A stretch of DNA of 64,000 nt from a bacterium (GCA_029561455.1 JAKQIY010000085.1:62001-126000), one strand, 5' to 3'. Numbered from the stretch's first letter, positions 43,267 to 50,896 are shown. A program made the numbers and translations. The notes: generated by a model from the letters alone, not told the origin.

Positions 43267-43752
43267 TTATTTTATTTTTTTTCTTATTTCCACGATCTCG
43301 GCTTTAACTTTTTCAAGTTCCTGTATCATTTCCTTTAGTTCTACAGCCACTTCCCTGACCAGAACTTGTTCAGCAGGGTTTATATATATATCCTCAAAGT
43401 CTGGTATTGTATAGTTTACAGGGGCACACATTGAACCCGGTCCGCAATAGATTTCCGGTTTACAGGGTACTAACGGTACACATTTTGTCACTGGTACACA
43501 AAAAATGTCTGGTTTGCAATAATACATCGGCCGGCAAATTGATGCAGGTTTACATAAATCAGGCCGGCAGAAACGTTGCGGAATACACTCTATATCCGGG
43601 AGACAAGATGAAATATCAGGCAAACAGACTTTGATCTGATCAATTTTATCTTTAATTGGATTGCACACCTCCAATTTAAGTAGATCTGATATTTTGAATC
43701 CCTCTTTTAGTGTTTCCACGAGTGGTTTTTGTTTAGCTTTTTCATCAGCCAT
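43267..43752 (-). CDS. Cys-periodic RiPP precursor-like protein (13 C-x-P motifs) with C-terminal coiled coil
   Basis: 161 residues from the ATG at 43752; AGGAGG ends 7 nt upstream, whereas the ATG two codons earlier has no room. Residues 1-29 are leader-like (LVETLKEGFKISDLLKLE), helical and hydrophobic. The core has 13 Cys at 30, 43, 50, 56, 62, 67, 73, 79, 85, 91, 97, 103 and 109, and every one is in C-x-P. From 50 to 109 the spacing is six residues except one step of five. Several have Asp or Glu at +3 (CLPD, CRPD, CKPD, CKPE), a possible acceptor for a thioether. The last 40 residues form a heptad-like charged helix (LVREVAVELKEMIQELEKVKAE). There is no export signal and no repeat of this kind elsewhere in the window. 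Function inferred: substrate of the adjacent radical SAM enzyme, perhaps with a structural end product. Confidence 0.72.
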   Translation of the reverse strand: MADEKAKQKPLVETLKEGFKISDLLKLEVCNPIKDKIDQIKVCLPDISSCLPDIECIPQRFCRPDLCKPASICRPMYYCKPDIFCVPVTKCVPLVPCKPEIYCGPGSMCAPVNYTIPDFEDIYINPAEQVLVREVAVELKEMIQELEKVKAEIVEIRKKIK

Positions 43753-43819
43753 TTTCATTCCTCCTTTTAGTAGTAAAAGATGCCTGGCTTAATGCTTCTT
43801 TTCCATTTGTCTTGTTCAT
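43745..43819 (-). CDS. Possible 24-residue leader ORF overlapping the precursor start
   Basis: ATG at 43819 after AAAGGAGTG reads MNKTNGKEALSQASFTTKRR and ends NENG at a TGA that overlaps the second and third codons of the precursor gene. The ribosome site is very close to the ATG (2 nt). It may be real and couple translation, or be an accident of the strong downstream AGGAGG. Confidence 0.25.
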   Translation of the reverse strand: MNKTNGKEALSQASFTTKRRNENG

Positions 43820-43836
43820 CACTCCTTTCAATGTTT

Positions 43837-43848
43837 GATAATGATAAT
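43837..43848. promoter_or_regulatory. GATAATGATAAT word upstream of the precursor gene
   Basis: Two direct GATAAT hexamers match the first 12 positions of the classical Fur box, but the inverted second half is missing. It sits 85-96 nt before the start of the Cys-rich gene. Weak, recorded because a better Fur-like box is at 46438. Confidence 0.2.
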
Positions 43849-44386
43849 TGCCTTTTTTATTCAAGGCTTATAGATAGGGTTATATAGAATTAAGGTATCA
43901 ATGTGTAATTGACCAGATAAATTTTTAATAATCATTTCACTCTTTTCCTTTCTGTCGGAACCGGTATACATAAATTATTTGAGAATTATATCCCGGTAAC
44001 CGGCAAAAGAGATTTTTTTGTAAAACTGGTGTATTATGGCTGAAGTAGTGCGTATCCGGGAGCAGAGAGGTCAATAGATGGTTATGAATACAGCGCAATA
44101 AGCAGAAACAGTAGTAAAAAAACTGCCGGTTATTATGTAAATAATAATTTCATAGGAGGAATACAGGATCGGTTTTCAGAGATAGACTGTAGATTTTTAT
44201 TCAACTATATATACAAAAATTTTTTTATATATGCAAGACAAATATGTATTGAAACAAAAAAAATAACGACTATTAATGTTTTAAAATAATTAATAATTGG
44301 TAATTATTAAAAAAATACAAAAAAAGTAAAAAAGAATACGGATTACTTTTATGTAGGTTATCGATCATATTTTTTTCTTACAACCA
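43849..44386. other. Spacer upstream of the RiPP-like operon, no gene seen
   Basis: About 540 bp of AT-rich DNA between the Cys-rich gene and the terminator at 44387. It should contain the promoter of the minus-strand pair; no unambiguous -35/-10 or sigma-54 site could be chosen by eye. Confidence 0.4.
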
Positions 44387-44429
44387 ACAAAAAAGCGCGC
44401 CGGGCCGGACACCTGACGCGCTTTTTTTA
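44387..44429. terminator. Bidirectional-looking terminator downstream of the carbohydrate-binding protein gene
   Basis: AAAAAAGCGCG and CGCGCTTTTTTT flank a GC-rich loop; T-runs on both strands. It lies 30 nt past the stop of the minus-strand gene at 44460. Confidence 0.8.
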
Positions 44430-44459
44430 AGAGTTACAAATTATATAAACAGCAAAACA

Positions 44460-45389
44460 TTACTTTTGTAAAACCAGCTTTTTGGTTTCGGAATAAGAAC
44501 CGGCCTGCAGTTTATAAAAATAAATCCCACTGGCAAGTCCTGTGGCATTCCACTGAGCGCTATATACGCCGGCAGTCTGGTATTCATTGACCAGGGTTGC
44601 TACGTGCTTGCCGGTTACATCGTATATAGCCAGGTTTACATTCTCAGCATTGGGTAGTGCATAGCCGATCGTGGTAACCGGGTTGAACGGATTGGGATAA
44701 TTCTGCGCCAGGGTAAAATCCGCTGCTACAACATTTTTATTCTTTTCTACTGCGGTAGCGGATAAAGTTTCGGCTGGGCCTTCACCTTCCGGGGTATAAT
44801 CGACATTGGTGGTGATGACGATTTTATCGATCCTGTAGCTGGGTTCGCGCATATACACTTCAAAAATATGCACGCCGGCTTCAGTAACATTGACAACGGC
44901 TCTTGTTTGATCCATCATTGTGCCAACCCAGAACCAGGCATCAAGTGTGTTTTGATCAATAAAAGACCAGGGCGAGGTGCCTTCAATGGCGCTATCCATA
45001 CCGAACCAAACGGAATCATCATAACCATCGTGATGAGCGGAACGCGCCCATACATAATGTGTACCGGAATTTATAAAATTGACGGAGAATTCTATTACCG
45101 GGGCATTTTGCTGGGCAAAATCGATTGGTTTACAATCATTGTTACCGGCCGGAAAAGCCTGCATATAACCGGTACCGGAGAAATCAACCGGAGCATCGGC
45201 AAGCAATTCCCAGGCGTATTCGCCCGCTGATTCTCTGTAAGCAGAATAATTTTCAGCTTCCATACATACCAGGCCGTCAGCTTCCAATTGCTGAAATTTA
45301 GCGCCATCGGCAAAGGTATTAATGGAAAACATAAATATCAGAACAAAAAGTAATGATAATACACGTGTATTATGTTTGCTTTGCAACAT
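44460..45389 (-). CDS. Secreted carbohydrate-binding protein (GH115 C-terminal/CBM-like) with sorting domain
   Basis: 309 residues, signal peptide (LSLLFVLIFMFSINTFA) and a GGGAGA site before the ATG. Residues 33-200 match the C-terminal domain of GH115 and related galactose-binding folds: CMEAENYSAYRESAGEYAWE, FSGTGYMQAFP, PVIEFSVNFINSGTHYVWARSA and HIFEVYMREPSYRIDKIVITT. These modules bind sugars (often xylan or glucuronyl chains) by a jelly roll. No catalytic residue is expected. The last 85 residues are the sorting domain (QNYPNPFNPVTTIGYALP, IYFYKLQAGSYSETKKLVLQK). A LacI-like AAAACGTTTAAG motif is in its upstream region (45590). Likely a surface glycan-binding protein. Confidence 0.85.
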   Translation of the reverse strand: MLQSKHNTRVLSLLFVLIFMFSINTFADGAKFQQLEADGLVCMEAENYSAYRESAGEYAWELLADAPVDFSGTGYMQAFPAGNNDCKPIDFAQQNAPVIEFSVNFINSGTHYVWARSAHHDGYDDSVWFGMDSAIEGTSPWSFIDQNTLDAWFWVGTMMDQTRAVVNVTEAGVHIFEVYMREPSYRIDKIVITTNVDYTPEGEGPAETLSATAVEKNKNVVAADFTLAQNYPNPFNPVTTIGYALPNAENVNLAIYDVTGKHVATLVNEYQTAGVYSAQWNATGLASGIYFYKLQAGSYSETKKLVLQK

Positions 45390-45854
45390 CTTTACTCTCC
45401 CGTTTTTGTAAGTTATTGTTGACTAGACGTTAAATGACACCTGTAATTAGCCAGCAAGTCACCTCCTTTCATCATTAACCAAAGCAAGCCCCGCACACAT
45501 CTGCGCTTACTTTTTCCTTAAAATTATGGTTCAAAATGCAGGTAAAAAAAAACTTGTACTCTAGATTTCGCAACCGGACGTGTTTTACGAAAACGTTTAA
45601 GTATTTTCAAGTTGAATTTTATTCTCTCGAAAATTTGAACCGGTTTATATTTTTTATGCTATATATATATAATATTTAAAATGAAAAAAAGCAAGGGATT
45701 TTTTACATTTTTTTACATTTTTATCAACATTACTCTTCTTGGTTCAATGTTACATTTTTTTAATTGAAAAGACATTAATGAAAAGGTGAAAAAAGGGATA
45801 TTCTATTTTACAGATAAATTTTTTTAAAATGATAGAAATATCAAAAAATATTGA
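45390..45854. other. Regulatory spacer upstream of the carbohydrate-binding protein gene
   Basis: 465 bp, AT-rich, no gene. It contains AGACGTTAAATG (45426) and AAAACGTTTAAG (45590-45601), both of the AACGTT family described elsewhere. Confidence 0.4.
45590..45601. promoter_or_regulatory. AAAACGTTTAAG motif, LacI-family-like operator candidate
   Basis: Central AAACGTTT is a perfect 8-bp palindrome; about 200 bp upstream of the start at 45389. Confidence 0.35.
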
Positions 45855-46406
45855 TCATATTAAGGTAGCCAATTTATACAGCTCTTTCACAGTGTTCCAG
45901 TTACGTGTTGTCACCGGTAGTTTGTATTTTCGTTCGAAATAATTATTATTCAATTTCGTACGTCCATAACCATTGGGACAAAACAGGAATATTTCACGAT
46001 CCACCCGTATATATTCTTCGCCACTTTGGGAGGTTATTTTCACATTCCTCGGTTCCTCTACCACGGGTTGGGTTTGAAGAAAAGTAATATAAATATTCTT
46101 ATTTGTCTCATTTTCTTGTTTTGAAAATGGATTGGTAGTGATAATATGCGCCATTTCCGGAACGGTTCGGATGAATACGGAAACGGAATAGCCAAAGTGA
46201 TTATGGATTTGCTCCTCTATCATGGTTGTCAATGAGGCAATATCCTGTTTTGCACAGGAAAAGACGACATTGCCGCTCTGAATAAAAGTGCTTACATTAG
46301 TAAAGCCCAAAGTTTTATACATAGCTACCAACTCTTGCATCCGTATCATTTTTTGACCGCTGACATTAATGCCCCGCAACATTGAAATATAGGCAGCTAA
46401 ACTCAT
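45855..46406 (-). CDS. DUF1697 family protein
   Basis: 183 residues, AGGAG 8 nt before the ATG. The whole length matches the DUF1697 family: YISMLRGINVSGQKMIRMQEL, FTNVSTFIQSGNVVFSC, SVSVFIRTVPEMAHIITTNPF, and a late YGRTKLNNNYFERKY with TTRNWNTVKEL. The family is widespread, compact, cytosolic and without an established reaction (structures show a nucleotide-like pocket). Intact and of normal length. A good Fur-like box lies at 46438-46456, 30-50 nt upstream of the ATG. Confidence 0.9.
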   Translation of the reverse strand: MSLAAYISMLRGINVSGQKMIRMQELVAMYKTLGFTNVSTFIQSGNVVFSCAKQDIASLTTMIEEQIHNHFGYSVSVFIRTVPEMAHIITTNPFSKQENETNKNIYITFLQTQPVVEEPRNVKITSQSGEEYIRVDREIFLFCPNGYGRTKLNNNYFERKYKLPVTTRNWNTVKELYKLATLI

Positions 46407-46437
46407 CTACAAAGCTCCTGTATTGTGCTTGTTTGCC

Positions 46438-46456
46438 GATAATGATTTTCATTACC
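46438..46456. promoter_or_regulatory. Fur-box-like sequence upstream of DUF1697 gene
   Basis: GATAATGATTTTCATTACC agrees with the 19-bp Fur consensus GATAATGATAATCATTATC at 16 of 19 positions. It overlaps the expected promoter of the minus-strand gene. Confidence 0.45.
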
Positions 46457-46533
46457 CTGCTAAATAAAACAATGCAACAAGAGGAATTTAATTATTAATC
46501 CGTAATGGGAAATCGGTAAGGTTGAATTTTTAC

Positions 46534-46875
46534 TCATTCATATTTGCCATACTGCCTGATCCATTGATCTGCAATTGCTATAAATTGTGCATACCCCTGT
46601 TTGCGAATGAACTCCAGTGCCTGGCGGTATTTTTGGTATTTATAACCGTTCTTGCCAAGAAATTCTTGCAACACTGTGCACGTCGCAAACAGTTCACACT
46701 CTGCGCATGAATTATAGTCTCTACCAATACAACACACCTTCATTTTGCATTTGGCTTTGGCAAGATCCCTTTCCCCGGTTTTATAGCCGATTTTACACCC
46801 CTTGCACAATTGTTCCGCAAAAACCGGACAGGTTTTACAATAGGCCCCGCAGCAGCCAAGTTCTTCAACACACAT
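46534..46875 (-). CDS. DUF3795 family Cys-rich protein
   Basis: 113 residues from the ATG at 46875 (AGGA 5 nt upstream); a TTG at 46890 would add five residues. Eleven cysteines with the DUF3795 layout: CGAYCKTCPVF, LCKGCKIG, KCKMKVCC, SCAECELFATC, then a helical tail (NGYKYQKYRQALEFIRKQG). The family binds zinc or an iron-sulfur cluster and has no known reaction. Intact. It is upstream of the DUF1697 gene on the same strand but 130 bp away, with the Fur-like box in between, so they are probably separate units. Confidence 0.88.
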   Translation of the reverse strand: MCVEELGCCGAYCKTCPVFAEQLCKGCKIGYKTGERDLAKAKCKMKVCCIGRDYNSCAECELFATCTVLQEFLGKNGYKYQKYRQALEFIRKQGYAQFIAIADQWIRQYGKYE

Positions 46876-47050
46876 AATTATCCTGTACAATTAAATTACT
46901 CTACAAAAATTATTAAATAATATGAAAGAATTCAAGTTGAAATTGAAATTGAAATTCAGAATATTTACAAATTCTTAAAAAAAACATTGTTTATAGAGAA
47001 ATAGAATTTTATATTGTAAGTATAAATGTACTAACCTTTATGGAGTTTGT

Positions 47051-47326
47051 ATGAAATTTATTAATATAAAAGAATTGAGCAAATCACCTTCAAAATATAT
47101 TAAAAGCGCTAATGAAGAAGGAGATATAATTATAACACGCAACGGACAACCTTATGCATTACTATCCAAAATTGATGGCGACGAACTTGAAGACTATATT
47201 CTGGCCCGTCATTATGACCTTGAGAAACAATTCGATAATGCCCAACAAGAATACGAATCGGGCGCTACGATTCCGGCAAAGGAATTATTAGAAAAGCTTT
47301 CCCGGAAATCAGTTAATGACATTTAA
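47051..47326 (+). CDS. Phd/YefM-type antitoxin
   Basis: 91 residues, GGAG 5 nt upstream. N-terminal DNA-binding half typical of Phd/YefM: MKFINIKELSKSPSKYIK, then EGDIIITRNGQPYALLSK, in the expected order of strand-helix-strand. The C-terminal half is an acidic flexible helix (DYILARHYDLEKQFDN) that would wrap the toxin. It overlaps the toxin gene by 11 nt (47316-47326), the usual arrangement. Antitoxins of this family repress their own promoter. Confidence 0.85.
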   Translation: MKFINIKELSKSPSKYIKSANEEGDIIITRNGQPYALLSKIDGDELEDYILARHYDLEKQFDNAQQEYESGATIPAKELLEKLSRKSVNDI

Positions 47327-47636
47327 GGTTGAATACACTCAAAGAGCTGTCAGGGATTTGTCAAGTCTATCCACTGATGTGCAAAAAAAAATTGTGCAAG
47401 AGACAATTGAACTTGAAACAAAGCCGTTTCCTTTCAAGAACAAAATAAAAAGTATTCAGGGTATTAAATTCCCTTGCTATAGATTAAGATTTGAAAGTGA
47501 AACCGACTCGTTTCGGATATTTTATGGTATTGAAAAAAATGTTATATTTATATTACGAATTGTATCCAAAAAAGATGCGGACAAAATCATCAAGAGTTTG
47601 AAAAAAATTGAATTTCCCCCCAACATTCATAATTAA
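47316..47636 (+). CDS. RelE/ParE-superfamily toxin
   Basis: 106 residues. Compact RelE-fold pattern: FKVEYTQRAVRDLSSLSTDVQKKIVQ (strand-helix-helix), IKSIQGIKFPCYRLRF, DSFRIFYGIEKNVIFILRIVSKKDADKI. The FRIFY and VI.ILR...K.D.DK strands are the hallmarks of mRNase-type (RelE) or gyrase-type (ParE) members. Terminal catalytic residues cannot settle which; RelE-like is a little more likely. Partner antitoxin is directly upstream and overlapping, so this is a complete type II toxin-antitoxin pair. Confidence 0.85.
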   Translation: MTFKVEYTQRAVRDLSSLSTDVQKKIVQETIELETKPFPFKNKIKSIQGIKFPCYRLRFESETDSFRIFYGIEKNVIFILRIVSKKDADKIIKSLKKIEFPPNIHN

Positions 47637-47705
47637 ATATAACTTGAATTACATACATAAAGATTGGAATACTATTTATTCCAGCTTTATAATTTATTTA
47701 ATTTT

Positions 47706-48572
47706 TCAAGCACTCTCAACATTCTTTAAAAAAATTACCATCATACCAATATCAACCAGCGCCAGGGTCGGGAACATGACCATCTCGCCGATTGCAACAT
47801 GAACGCCTGCCAACATCATATTCACCGCCATTGCCGAAACCGCCATCGCCAGGGTAAATCCTTTTATCAGCACAATCGCCGTTAGCATATAGCCCCAGGG
47901 ACGGCGCCGCCAGAGCAATATACCGGCCAGAATTGCTAACGGTATAACCAGTCCCAAATCCAGCGCCTGGATAACCAGGGTGGTTGATGATTCCAGACCA
48001 AGCGGCGGCCGGTTATTCACCAAAGCCGGAACAATACGCCCCAACCAGGCCATGATAAGGAATAAACCGACAGCAAACATAAAAACAGCAATCGCGCGGC
48101 GTGGCAGCTTTGGGCTGAATTGCACCGCTAAACCTGAAACATCTATTGCCATTATTGACAGGATGAACGCAAACAGGCTGAGCGAGAACAGGGCCACATA
48201 CAGCAGAAACAGGACATTATACGCTGCGCCAAAGACAAACGAAGCATACGTATACAGGAAATAGGCCAGTGTGCCGGAAAGCAATAACTGTCCCCGCAAA
48301 CTGCCTTTTAGGGATAGTACCAATGCGATAATGAGTAAGGGTACGCCTAATATCAGGGTTACAGCATCCTGGGCGATAGCCTGCGCTGCTGTGGAAACAG
48401 TTTCGTAATAGTACAGTCCGTGCCCCTGCATCATTATGGTTTCGCCGCGCAGGGACTGGAATGCAAAAGCCTCGCCCTCGCCCTGCCAAAACACGCCCAG
48501 ACCGGCGGCGATGATGACCAGAATAATGATGAGGCTTGATATAAATACCAGGGTGGTGGTTGGTTTGCGCAT
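47706..48572 (-). CDS. Integral membrane protein of unknown function
   Basis: 288 residues from the ATG at 48572 with AGGAG 6 nt upstream; the longer frame to 48617 adds 15 residues without a ribosome site. About eight membrane helices with little else: TLVFISSLIIILVIIAAGLGVF, AVTLILGVPLLIIALVLSLKG, LLLSGTLAYFLYTYASFVFG, VLFLLYVALFSLSLFAFILS, AVFMFAVGLFLIMAWLG, ALDLGLVIPLAILAGILLW, MLTAIVLIKGFTLAMAVSAM and a last FPTLALVDIGMMVIFL. No transporter signature is visible. The gene is monocistronic-looking, upstream of a lone AbrB-like gene on the same strand. Confidence 0.65.
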   Translation of the reverse strand: MRKPTTTLVFISSLIIILVIIAAGLGVFWQGEGEAFAFQSLRGETIMMQGHGLYYYETVSTAAQAIAQDAVTLILGVPLLIIALVLSLKGSLRGQLLLSGTLAYFLYTYASFVFGAAYNVLFLLYVALFSLSLFAFILSIMAIDVSGLAVQFSPKLPRRAIAVFMFAVGLFLIMAWLGRIVPALVNNRPPLGLESSTTLVIQALDLGLVIPLAILAGILLWRRRPWGYMLTAIVLIKGFTLAMAVSAMAVNMMLAGVHVAIGEMVMFPTLALVDIGMMVIFLKNVESA

Positions 48573-48716
48573 AAAAAGCTCCTGATTATTGATATTCGGG
48601 TTTTTGATACCTTTCAATTATTGATGTTTTATCAAAGCATCAAGTAGCTGGTAATGATGTTTTTTATTTAAGCAGGGAGTTGCACCAAGTGATTTCTCAT
48701 TAGTTTTTATTAAGTG

Positions 48717-48938
48717 TTACAGCCTGTCCTCATCACGGTCAATTTGGGGATTAATTCCTTTTAAAAAACCCCGCCTAGCGGTTATACTTTTCACCGGTAC
48801 TAATTCAATTCTATCCTCGTATTGAAATACCTGCATTTTTTGACCCGGTGTTAATGTCATATTATCCACAATCTCGCGGGGAATGCATACCTGAAATCGG
48901 GATGATATTGTTACGGTTTTAATAAAAGCCTCTCTCAT
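48717..48938 (-). CDS. AbrB/MazE-like DNA-binding protein (orphan antitoxin-like)
   Basis: 73 residues from the ATG at 48938; earlier in-frame ATGs exist at 48953 and 48986 and the ribosome site is poor, so the start is uncertain. The SpoVT/AbrB swapped-hairpin domain is clear: IKTVTISSRFQVCIPREIVDNMTLTPGQKMQVFQYEDRIELVPV (pattern 'T.....Q..IP..I......G....V....D.I.L.P'). A short basic/acidic tail (ARRGFLKG, QIDRDEDR) resembles antitoxin C-termini of the VapB type. No PIN or other toxin gene is next to it, so it may be orphaned. Confidence 0.75.
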   Translation of the reverse strand: MREAFIKTVTISSRFQVCIPREIVDNMTLTPGQKMQVFQYEDRIELVPVKSITARRGFLKGINPQIDRDEDRL

Positions 48939-49001
48939 TCTACATGTAATCATTAATATAATACAATTTTTATATAGAAATTGCAATTTTTAAAATTGCA
49001 T

Positions 49002-50333
49002 CTACAATCTGCCGTTTTTCTCTTTAATCCACCCCGCCAGTAGCAGCATGGCAAGTGCGGCAAGCGCTGCGCCAAAGCCAAACGCCGCCATAGCGCCGAA
49101 CTCTTTGTACAGCAGCCCGAAAATGATGCTGGCCGGCAGCGCGCCCAGGCCAACAGTAAAATTAAACAAGCCAAAAGCGCTGCCGAGCTGCTCCGGTTTT
49201 ACCAGGTCGGCCACAAACGCTTTTTCCGCGCCTTCAGTAAAGGCATAATACAGGGCATAGATGGCAAACAGGATGAAGGTGGCAATGATCTGCCACGAAC
49301 CCGGCAGGCGGTCGAGGAATGCGAACGCCAGGTACACCAGGGCATAGATGCCCCAGCCGATGTTGATGACGATCTTGCGGCCGATCTTGTCCGACAGCGC
49401 GCCCATTGGGGTAGAAAAAGCGACTTTGATGATGTGGAAAAAAGCCCACACCAGCGGAATGAACAGAATATCTACCAGTTTGCGCTGCGCCTCGCTATCC
49501 CCAAATCCCCGAATCATATCGCCGATGACCGGCGCGGCATAAACTGTGTTATACAGGGATTGGCTGTTGTGAATGGCCTCCTGCACGCGCAGCAGCAAAA
49601 AAGCATCCGATGAGTTGCCCAGGGTGAACAACAACACCACCGCCAGATAAGTGAGAAAATTTTTATCGAACTGTTTTATGGAAAGAGAAAACTTTTTCCC
49701 GGTCGGGGTCGGCGCGGCTTTTTCCTGCACAAACAAGATCAGCGCCAGTAGCGCCAGGACTCCCGGTATGATCGCCAGGATAAACGTCCAGCGCAGAATG
49801 GACATGGTATCGCGCATGTTAAAGCCGAGGATAAGAATCGTCAATGTCAGCAGAGCGAGAACCGGCCCAGCGACGGCCCCGGCGTGATCCATGGCGCGGT
49901 GAAAGCCATACGCTTTGCCGCGTATTTTGTCGTCCACCGAAGTGGCGATCAGCGCGTCGCGCGGCGCGGTGCGGATGCCCTTGCCGATGCGGTCGGTCAT
50001 GCGTACCAGCACAATCTGCCAGGCGGCGGAGACAATCCCGGTAAACGGCCGGGCCAGGGTGGATATGCCATAGCCAATGACTACCAGCAATTTGCGCTTG
50101 CCGATCTTGTCCGATATGATGCCGCTGACCAGTTTGAGCATAGCCGCGGTGGTTTCCGCAACACCTTCGATGACTCCCAGCAGTAATGCGCCGGAGCCGA
50201 GCAGAGTAACGAATATCGGTACTAATGGATAGATCATTTCCGTGGCCGCGTCGGTACAGAGACTGACGATACCGAGGGCAATGACGTTGCGGGTGATTTT
50301 GGCGGATTTCGGATTTGAATGCGGGTTTTGCAT
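49002..50333 (-). CDS. Major facilitator superfamily transporter
   Basis: 443 residues from the ATG at 50333 (GGAG 6 nt upstream). Twelve helices. MFS loop signature between helices 2 and 3: SGIISDKIGKRKLLVVIGYG (G-x-x-x-D-K-x-G-x-R-K), and its half-repeat GALSDKIGRKIVINIG between 8 and 9. Helix 4 carries RMTDRIGKGIRTAPRDALI (R-x-G-x-x-x-R-x-x-x), a pattern typical of the 'nodulin/Yxl' and of some drug or sugar efflux subfamilies. Substrate not readable. Long A-rich palindromic DNA lies upstream. Confidence 0.88.
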   Translation of the reverse strand: MQNPHSNPKSAKITRNVIALGIVSLCTDAATEMIYPLVPIFVTLLGSGALLLGVIEGVAETTAAMLKLVSGIISDKIGKRKLLVVIGYGISTLARPFTGIVSAAWQIVLVRMTDRIGKGIRTAPRDALIATSVDDKIRGKAYGFHRAMDHAGAVAGPVLALLTLTILILGFNMRDTMSILRWTFILAIIPGVLALLALILFVQEKAAPTPTGKKFSLSIKQFDKNFLTYLAVVLLFTLGNSSDAFLLLRVQEAIHNSQSLYNTVYAAPVIGDMIRGFGDSEAQRKLVDILFIPLVWAFFHIIKVAFSTPMGALSDKIGRKIVINIGWGIYALVYLAFAFLDRLPGSWQIIATFILFAIYALYYAFTEGAEKAFVADLVKPEQLGSAFGLFNFTVGLGALPASIIFGLLYKEFGAMAAFGFGAALAALAMLLLAGWIKEKNGRL

Positions 50334-50428
50334 CGGTCGCTCCAATAATGCAATTACAGGGATTATCAAACAGGTTCAGTGGGTAATATAATTGAATGAA
50401 TGCAGAAAAAAAAGAAATTTATGTGTAG

Positions 50429-50449
50429 GGGCATCCCTTACGGATGCCC
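50429..50449. repeat. REP-like hairpin GGGCATCC-cttac-GGATGCCC
   Basis: Perfect 8-bp stem. First element of a palindrome cluster running to 50896. Confidence 0.8.
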
Positions 50450-50463
50450 ATTTTGTTAATCAA

Positions 50464-50564
50464 TGTGCTACGCACCTCAGATTCGCTCTTTTTTATGAAA
50501 ATAATTAATTGCCTAAAATTACATGATTATTTTATAATATAGTAAATGCCAGGTGCGTAGCACA
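50464..50564. repeat. 14-bp perfect inverted repeat (MITE-like)
   Basis: TGTGCTACGCACCT (50464-50477) and its exact complement AGGTGCGTAGCACA (50551-50564), 73 bp apart with AT-rich filler. Confidence 0.75.
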
Positions 50565-50579
50565 GGAAAATTTTTAGAT

Positions 50580-50727
50580 CGCACCGGGATTCATATCCTG
50601 TTTGCTCTTTATTAGCGTTCATTCGTGTGTATTCGCGGTTTAAATAATATTAAACCAGAGTTTAACCGCTAATGGACGCTAATAAACGCGAATGGAAAAA
50701 CATAATCTTGCTCGCACCGGGATTCAT
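50580..50727. repeat. Element bounded by 15-bp direct repeats and holding a long inverted repeat
   Basis: CGCACCGGGATTCAT occurs at 50580-50594 and 50713-50727. Between them are two imperfectly inverted blocks: a left one with attagcgttcattcg and gcggtttaa, and a right one with ttaaccgctaatggacgctaa (the classic 'GCGTT/AACGC' mirrored unit). Confidence 0.7.
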
Positions 50728-50750
50728 TTTCTAGTGCGAAAAATTGGTAG

Positions 50751-50776
50751 AATGGGGCCTCTGCCCCATTGTTTTT
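50751..50776 (+). terminator. Hairpin with T-run inside the repeat cluster
   Basis: AATGGGGC-ctct-GCCCCATT followed by GTTTTTTT. Could act as a terminator or be one of the REP elements. Confidence 0.55.
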
Positions 50777-50783
50777 TTATTTT

Positions 50784-50802
50784 GATGGGGTACGACCCCA
50801 TC
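50784..50802. repeat. Hairpin GATGGGGT-acg-ACCCCATC
   Basis: Perfect 8-bp stem; same tip as the elements at 15132 and 34308. Confidence 0.8.
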
Positions 50803-50870
50803 CTATGCCTGTTATACCATTACCGATACCAAAACATGCACGTAAATGGGTTTACATCCTTTTTCTTCAA

Positions 50871-50896
50871 CGCACCGGGTAATGAAACCCGGTGCG
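50871..50896. repeat. Perfect 10-bp hairpin CGCACCGGGT/ACCCGGTGCG
   Basis: Loop aatgaa. It shares CGCACCGGG with the direct repeats at 50580 and 50713 and lies just downstream of the FISUMP gene stop, so it may end that transcript. Confidence 0.75.

Noticed and set aside
50429-50896. CRISPR array
   Set aside because: The repeats are several different palindromes without regular spacers, and no cas gene is in the window.
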